Positions 57,958 through 64,000 of a stretch of DNA of 64,000 nucleotides are shown here, in pieces (position 1 is the stretch's first letter; each line of letters opens with the position of its first letter). Source of the DNA: Symbiodinium kawagutii (lineage: Eukaryota; Sar; Dinophyceae; Suessiales; Symbiodiniaceae); contig VSDK01020647.1 of the NCBI GenBank assembly GCA_009767595.1, positions 374,796-438,795 of the forward strand, written 5' to 3'. Position numbers and translations under genes: made by a program. The notes below the pieces were generated by a model, which ran no database searches, had not been told where the DNA came from, and saw only the letters and a program-made list of their open reading frames with translations.

Positions 57958-58545
57958 ACATGCCATCTGAGGCCAGCCAGACTCGGATCGAGGCATTGCG
58001 CAGAAGGCTTTCAAACAAAGCTGGCACCTTTTTTCCTGATCATGAAGTCCCTGGGGCCCCTTACATTGCGCAAGATGCAGGGCGTTTCAGTGCTGGTAAC
58101 CCCTGTTCCAAGCATGATGATGATTGTTTGTTTGGAGGGAATGATCCTAGCACCCCAGAACCAGTGGCTCTCAGTCTTGCTACAGCAACACCTGCTACAG
58201 CATCACCTGTGGAAACCGGCAGCCCAGTGTTTGCACTCTCCAAGCCTGAGATCCTATCAGTGCTATCGCCTGAAGCCGGCCCTGGTGATTCTGTGTCTTT
58301 GGCTGACGAAAATCCTGGTGATGTTGCTCCTACAGGGAATCCTTATTGGAAGTTGTTTGGCTGCACATGTATTCAAGTGGCAGGTTTCGTTGAACAATTG
58401 GTTAACTTGTCAGCGACGATTTCGTTTCCAAACACGATGGAAAACATAGTTGGCCCTAAGGTTGAGAAGGTATTTCACCCCAAAGGCGGATGGTACTTTA
58501 AAGTGCTCTCCTGAAGCTTTGAAGATGTGGAAAGATCCAGAACAG
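57958..58545 (+). CDS. Plus-strand gene, Ser/Pro/Ala-rich exon with WKDPEQR end
   Basis: An open frame from MPSEASQTRIEALRRRLSNK runs through a Thr/Pro/Ser-rich stretch (LATATPATASPVETGSPVF) to VEKVFHPKGGWYFKVLS. Immediately after, in another frame, comes SPEALKMWKDPEQR, which I would expect to follow directly ('...YxV...W.D..QR'). This again points to a single-base frame error near 58505, or to a very short unrecognised intron. Confidence 0.42.
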
Positions 58546-58644
58546 CGCGCTTTGGCTTTTATAATATGGAAGTGTCTTGCATTACAAAAAGGTGTATAAG
58601 CACTATATCTTTCCATTTCCTATGCTATATATCAGCTTTTGCAG

Positions 58645-59345
58645 GCAAAGAGTTGCACAAGATGTTCCTGCAGCATGGCAGTTTCGAAACTATGGAGATC
58701 CGTGTCAAGAAAAAGCACGTTGAAAGCAAGAACCGCGCAAAAGGTGGTGGTTGGTACACAAAGGGTCAACTGGAACATCAGCACCAATGGACTAAGACCT
58801 TGCCTTAGCGGATCGGATGACATTTTGGTACAGTATGTAGTGTAGCAAGTCTTACTTGAGTATACATGTCTTGATTTGCAAGCTCAGCTAGCCTTGCTAA
58901 ATGTCACTTAGGAAGATGGTCGAGAAAGCATTCCAATGGGCCGACCAGCACAAGAAGTCTAGGGTCAATCCAGTGCACGGAGAACCTGAAGCTTTCCTAG
59001 TGATTTCTGACACTTTCACACTGAGCTCCACTGACACTACGGAGCATGAACAAGCAGGTAGCATCGAGGTTCAGGATCTGGGTTTAAAGTGATACCGTAG
59101 GATTCCCACACATTAGCTTTCACTTTACAGCCTAGTTAGTCTCGAATAGATCATACCAGTGCATGATGCAGGATTCTGCGGGCACCCTGTTTGAGAGCGA
59201 CTTGCCCAACATCAACGACGCAGACGATGCCTTGCTCAGCGGTGTTCATGGCGCATCTCAATCCTCAGGGGAGGGGGACACGTCCAAAGGCGATGTCGGG
59301 ATGACCACAGCTGGTGTGATGAGCTTTGAGCATCTTTATCGCACT
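58645..59345 (+). CDS. Plus-strand gene, GGGWYTK and NPVHGE exons
   Basis: Exon 58645-about 58800 (acceptor TTTGCAG|GCAAAG) codes LHKMFLQHGSFETMEIRVKK and AKGGGWYTKGQLEHQHQW. Exon 58914-about 59080 (acceptor ACTTAG|GAAGATG) codes MVEKAFQWADQHKKSRVNPV and HGEPEAFLVISDTF. About 59163-59340 codes an acidic Ser/Asp-rich piece. The GGWYTK and NPxHGE segments are hallmarks I associate with one large dinoflagellate-specific family. Function unknown. Confidence 0.5.
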
Positions 59346-59446
59346 AAATTCGAAAAGAGTATTTCACATCTTTCACTATCATGGCTGATCAAATTCATAC
59401 ATAAGCATGTGGATTAGTGCTGAGTAACTACATTCTAGCCAACTCA

Positions 59447-60745
59447 GGATGTCTTTCCCAGCCCTTGTGAAGAATGCATCGCCGCTTAGCATTCTTCCGC
59501 AATTTGTCGAAGTTCTTGGGAAAAAATTGGACAAAATCAATTGCGAGCTGGACTGGACCTTATCCTGTTTTGGGTTGGAATGAAATGCCTTTCATCATAT
59601 ATCGAGTGATGATAGCATGTTCTTCGTGTTCAGGGGTTGGGTTCTCTGATAGGAGAAACTGAACAAGATCAATGCAAAGCCTGCAGAAGCGCTTCTCATA
59701 TGCAATTGTGTATGGGCTGAACTATTCATGGTTGCAAATGTATAAAGCAAGTCCTGTGATGTCTATCTATACTCAGGATGGCAACTGCGATTTCTACGCA
59801 GCTGAACAAAATGCAGACCCTGTGCGATACTCTGGCAAACCAATTGTCAGAGGCTACCGTGAACCCTGAGGCTATGGACCAGTCCTTTGCTTAGAAGTAT
59901 ACATTGGTTATCATATATGCCTTGTTAATTTTTCCGTTAGAAATTATCCTGGTCTCCCTGATTCGCTTTACTTCCCAGGACCTTCCGCACATCGGTCCAG
60001 GAGAATTTTGTTGCTGGCCCCAAGCTTGACGTTGGTATGAACAGCCTACTCCAGCGTGCAAAGACCCTCGCATAAATTCATAGCTTAATCAAAATGTTCA
60101 CCAAACTTGTTTCTAGTGAGTACTTGTCTTCATCATACCTGCCCGAAGCTCAGCCATCCCAGGGGATTGAAACCGTCCTCAGCTGCTTCCACTGTTTCGG
60201 AGAATCCTCGGCAGAGAACACCGAAAGCAGCAGTGAAAGCATCAGCCAAGACAAAGTCTGGGGCTACGGGCAAGAGCAATCATGTTTTGTCTTCGATATG
60301 TTTGTTCTTCCCGAGGAGGCATAGCATTCAATCTTTGAAAACATTTGAATTGTTGCAATATCAACAATTCTTTCGTTGACCGGGGGCAATGCCATGTTGG
60401 CAGCGACATGCATGGCAGGAAGCAAACAAATTTCAGCCCACACAAGCTAGTGCAGAGTCTCCACATGTGCCCATAGATGCAACCATGCATGGCTTGCCTC
60501 TGAGCAACAATTGGGCCAGGTCATCGCGATGATGAAGTTGGCAATAGAATCTTTGATGCATCAATTGATCGATCATATGCTATCATGTTTCAACATATAC
60601 CCCCAGCATATTCCAACCAAGTGTCCTTTTCAACCTGTCTCAGGATCCCAGGACTCCATGGACGAGGATTCACCTGCTGAAGATCTATGTGACGATCTCG
60701 TTCAAAGCTTTGCAAAGGGAGCATCTGGGTTTCAAACATATGGGC
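59447..60745 (+). CDS. Plus-strand gene, coiled-coil-like and basic exons
   Basis: Exon 59448-59534 (AG|GATGTC) codes FPALVKNASPLSILPQFVEV and LGKKLDKINCEL and ends at a GA donor (CTG|GACTGG). About 59660-59700 codes EKLNKINAKPAEA. About 59778-59885 codes ATAISTQLNKMQTLCDTLAN. The repeated K-L-N/D-K-I/M pattern suggests an alpha-helical coiled coil. Next come GPKLDVGMNSLLQRAKTLA (about 60018-60075), a Lys/Ala-rich piece (QRTPKAAVKASAKTKSGATG, about 60212-60275) and an acidic piece (SMDEDSPAEDLCDDLVQSF, 60655-60715). Confidence 0.42.
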
Positions 60746-61039
60746 TGTTGTTGGCCTAGACTTGGTATCCCCTGTCAATGATCCATCTCTATCGGGGCAA
60801 GCGCGATAGATGTCATGGGGCGTGTCCAGAAAACCCAAAGGCTGTGAGACAAGCATGGATCCTTGCTTGCATTTGATCAGTAGCAAAGGATGCATGTTTA
60901 CTCTTTGCATGCTAACAAATGCTTTAAAGCTGAAGTGCAAACTAACCCAGGAGTATATGACCGGAAGATCGAGGAGCTATCTTCACGTGCCCATCGTGAT
61001 ACCACAGGATCCAACTTGAGTCGTATCTTGCACAGGTAC

Positions 61040-61460
61040 ATCCATGAAAACAACAAGACTCAAGACCCTTCCCATTGCCACAACATCCGTGCTGACCCCA
61101 ATCAAAGCCAGGGTTTCGCGCAAGTTTGGAACTGCTCGGAGACCTTGGCCAGTCATCCATTTGTCAGGCTGGATCAAGGCAGGCATGGAAGAGAAGCAAT
61201 TTGGAGGTTTCTTTTTGTTAAATGGTATCAAATTGGATCAGTTAGAGAAGGCCGAGGATGCATTGGAGTCTTTTTGGGAAAAGTATGCAGCTATGGATCC
61301 CAACACCCCTGACAATCCGAGAAGAACTTTGCCCTTCTATATCCACGGCGACGAGGGAAGAGGTCAATGCAAGAGACCCCTTTTGGTAATAAGTTTTCAG
61401 GAACTCATGAGCTGGGCAGCACGTGAGAAAGTCAATTCCACCAAGAGCCTCAAATGGTAT
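61040..61460 (+). CDS. Plus-strand gene, HGDEGRG exon
   Basis: An open frame codes PIKARVSRKFGTARRPWPVI, GIKLDQLEKAEDALESFWEK and RRTLPFYIHGDEGRGQCKRP followed by LLVISFQELMSW. The block Y-I-H-G-D-E-G-R-G followed by K-R-P-L-L-V-I-S is strongly patterned and is a signature I recall from a large dinoflagellate-specific gene family. The conserved Asp/Glu residues could be catalytic. I cannot name an enzyme from this alone. Confidence 0.55.
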
Positions 61461-61549
61461 TAGTACATGTTTTTGAAAAATATAATTCGTATGGTTCCTC
61501 TTTGAGGTTAACTGGCAATTTGTGTGGCATATCAAACTTGACCAACATT

Positions 61550-61985
61550 CCACTGGAGAAACTAAGGAATACGTTGACAACTCGGATGTTGTACACATTG
61601 CTGCCATCAGAGAACTACGCACCTAATGGTGCCAGCGTCCAACGTTTGATGGAAGCTCGTGTGGACGATTGCAACAAATTGTACACCGAAGGTAGCGAAG
61701 TTACTTTGTTGAATCACCAGCATTGAGGATTTTTTCGAAACAGCTCTATCATCATGTCATCGGTATTTCGTTGGCCCACCTGAGGTTTCCTGGGGTGATC
61801 AGCGCCTGCGATTCTTTGCCCGCTTTTGTGGGACGAAGGGGGACTCACCGTGGCCAAGAATTTGTTACAAGCTCTTGGTTGGCTCTACATCAACGCGTAT
61901 CTGCCATATTTGCCCGGCAGTGGATACTCAACTTAAGTTGTCACGGGGTGGATGCATCATCATGGAATCAGAATCACCTTTAAAA
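61550..61985 (+). CDS. Plus-strand gene, TRMLYTLLPSENY and CHIC exons
   Basis: About 61562-61705 codes TRMLYTLLPSENYAPNGASV and RLMEARVDDCNKLYTEG. About 61830-61960 contains TSTRICHICPAVD, preceded by a KGDSPWP segment. In the family as I remember it the wording is 'KGDWP.L......GFTS.R.CH.C', a small D...CxxC block. The frame is not continuous between pieces, so introns or decay intervene. Confidence 0.48.
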
Positions 61986-62159
61986 TCTCTTGTTTTGCAA
62001 TGCTTGCCCCGTATATTTTTGTCCCAACCTAAGGACTGGACTGACTGTTCAAGAACTGGGCCAACCAGGGTGTGGCCTGCGAATGGGATCACCGTTCAAA
62101 CCTGGCCGGAAGGCCGCCATTAGGAGTATGATGCCTGATGGGGGACACACAACTATTCG

Positions 62160-62640
62160 AATCGATCTTGCCCACACACACGCCTTGCTGGCTGGGGCAA
62201 GGACCAGCTAGCATATCTCCTTGCGCTGCTTGCAGTTCGCTGCAACCTCTGGGAACGGCATGTGTTTGAGGAGCAGTTGCGAAGAGCTATCGAATCATTT
62301 TCTGGATGGTGCCGTGAGAATTCCAAAACTACTACAATTATCGATTTTGGCAAAAAGGATCTGAAGATATCTTGGGCCCTTGAATTCGCATGTTAACTTA
62401 CTGCTGTTCATCCTTCCATTTCCCTTTTTAAAATGGTTCGCATGCTTGATGGTTACCTTTGCATCGCCTCAGGCTCCAATCCTTCCCCCGAGGACTGGGG
62501 AAGGGTTCGGATTCTGCACTCATGGGGGAGTGGTTGGAAAGCATTCTGGATCCCTTGGACCCAGAAACCGTGCCAGCTACATGTTGGCAGTGGCTCGCTG
62601 CCCAAAAACACATGACCTAAATGCAAATATTTCATAGGGT
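62160..62640 (+). CDS. Plus-strand gene, GKDQLAYLLALLAVRC and GKGSDSALMGEWLE exons
   Basis: About 62185-62390 codes GWGKDQLAYLLALLAVRCNL, ERHVFEEQLRRAIESFSGWC and KTTTIIDFGKKDLKIS. About 62475-62618 codes QSFPRGLGKGSDSALMGEWL followed by ESILDPLDPETVPATCWQWL. Both read as well-formed globular protein and match the order of the same lineage-specific family. The second exon's frame differs from the longest open frame at this place, showing that length alone is misleading here. Confidence 0.52.
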
Positions 62641-63530
62641 GACCTTGATGATTGTTCATTACCACTAAGGTCCTGGTTGGCATCAAACCAATCTTTTGGT
62701 GACGCCACTGCTGTTTGGATACCCCGGAAACATCGATTTATAGGAATGGAAAATCCAAATGGGTTGTATGCTATCACTGGATGTGAGACTTTCCCATAGG
62801 GCCTGCTGGTTTGTATCTGTACATCTAAGTTTGGGGACACCTTCAACTACCCTGGTGAAGTACCATGCATAATGCGAATTAGATCATTGATCGATCCATT
62901 AGTTTGATCACGATTTGGGTAATAAGGGTGGGAGACAATCATCATGCATTGACCCCATTAAAAGGGATACCAAACGAGGGTTTTTTGACCATTTAGCATT
63001 TGCCCGGCCCATACCCACAGGTTCATGAGGAGCTGGAGTTGGGTGTGGCCTTAACACAACTCATTAGGATGGGTAACCGCCAATGATACTTGGGATGTTG
63101 GAGCGGTCAATCACACACCCCGAGAAACCAATGCTGATCTTTGTTCACATTACTTCGGCATGGGCGCCGATGATCATCTAGAGGCCTGGCTTCCCTACAT
63201 TTCTTTGTGTGACACTTGTACACGCAAGCTGATGTACGTGTATACCCCAGAAACTAGGCAAAGGTCAGGTACAGTATGTTAATGTGGGTTGAACATTTTT
63301 GTTGAAACAGCTCAACCAGGCAAACTTGAACATCCCACCAAGGCAAATTGCCGCGACATGGTGGTGGTGGCGAAGTGGGGCATTGCAGCTACGGTCTATT
63401 CAGGGGACTTGTTTCTGTCCCACGCGCAAGCTCAAACTGTGGTATGCTCTGAGTTCGACATGGTTGATTCTTGTATGCAATGTTGCGTGCTTGTGCTGAG
63501 AGTGCGTGTTGGAACGCGTGTTTGAAAGAT
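62641..63530. other. Intron-like stretch of the plus-strand gene
   Basis: No clear exon was recognised between the GKGSDSALMGEWLE exon and 63530, apart from weak coding-like sequence near 63340-63500. It is probably mostly intron. Confidence 0.4.
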
Positions 63531-64000
63531 CGACCTTAGAGCTTGAGGAATCTTATGGTGCTTTGGCAAGACTTGCCAAGATGCAGCAGTGGCGGCTTTT
63601 CTACGCGCGACCCAGGGCCCACGTGCACATGCACTTACTGCTGCTTGCTTGCGATGTGCTGTGGTTGTTTTTGCTTTGGCTCTTGTTGGCTCAAATGACT
63701 CAACCCTAAGGCTTGAAATGGAGCACGTCTTGCAAGCGGGGGGGTTGCAAGTCCTGAATCCAGCAAGTGGGAACCCGGGCATGATCGTGCACGCATGTTG
63801 TGTGGACATGTGAGTTGAAACATTGACTCTTAGATGCTTATGCCAAGCCTCCCTTCCTTAGGTGCAGCTTGCTGGGCTGACGAAGATTACATTGAAAAGC
63901 TGGCAAGGGCCAGCCGTCGCCATGTACATGCATTAAACCTGGTGTATACTACCATGACCAAAATGCTTCTTCAGTACAGGATGGAGTTTGACAAAGCCTG
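63530..64000 (+). CDS. Plus-strand gene, last exons in window (incomplete)
   Basis: About 63538-63660 holds ELEESYGALARLAKMQ and ARPRAHVHMHLLLL. Exon from about 63862 (acceptor CTTAG|GTGCAG) to the window end codes CWADEDYIEKLARASRRHVH and ALNLVYTTMTKMLLQYRMEF. This fits the 'DEDYxGK...SR..H....T...L..Y' ending of the lineage-specific family. The gene continues past 64000, so its stop codon is not seen. Confidence 0.52.

Overview
The window looks like nuclear DNA of a dinoflagellate, most likely a Symbiodiniaceae-type alga. Three lines of evidence support this: (i) three decayed Ty1/copia elements of the kind seen in those genomes, with glycine/lysine-rich nucleocapsids and HIDD or HVDx reverse transcriptase cores; (ii) intron-rich genes whose exons almost all start after AG|G and whose donors are GT, GC or, in a few cases, GA; (iii) a lineage-specific multi-exon gene family on the right. 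No bacterial genes, rRNA or CRISPR array were seen. Family assignments come from reading translations by eye; no database search was run.

Left third (1-24.4 kb), a retroelement graveyard. Element A (about 985-5174) is a copia relic cut off at the start of its reverse transcriptase. It abuts a degenerate PIF1-like helicase/cysteine-rich (Stc1-like) gene (5.17-6.47 kb). Element B (6468-13086) is a copia element with LTRs, TSD, PBS and PPT, inserted into that gene; removing it restores one open frame across the target site. A LINE relic (about 13.15-15.2 kb: coiled-coil ORF1 and an APE-endonuclease ORF2) follows. Element C (15564-22726) is a third, heavily decayed copia element with 100-bp terminal repeats. 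From 22.73 to 24.35 kb lies a non-genic tract very rich in CACTG on the plus strand.

Middle (24.4-51.3 kb), minus-strand genes with many introns. From right to left: a possible eIF4E exon (51.2 kb); exons of the spliceosomal protein PRP8 (44.4-36.7 kb); then, only tens of bases after the last PRP8 exon, exons of a dynein heavy chain running collinearly from the start of AAA1 through AAA2 to AAA3 (36.7-25.3 kb). The PRP8 C-terminus and the dynein N-terminal tail are both absent, so this is a chimeric locus, a rearrangement or an assembly join. Introns and spacers hold microsatellites (a run of about 105 CTGATG units; long GAT runs with a 57-bp N gap), a 1.07-kb inverted repeat, 63-bp and 42-bp tandem repeats and a degenerate TTTAGGG-like array.

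Right (53.9-64 kb), plus strand: one long, intron-rich, lineage-specific gene that runs off the end of the window. It has a basic N-terminal exon, an HGDEGRG exon and a CxxC exon. I suspect a transposase-like ancestry but cannot prove it. The change from minus to plus coding near 51.3-53.9 kb looks like a divergent strand-switch region between unidirectional gene clusters.
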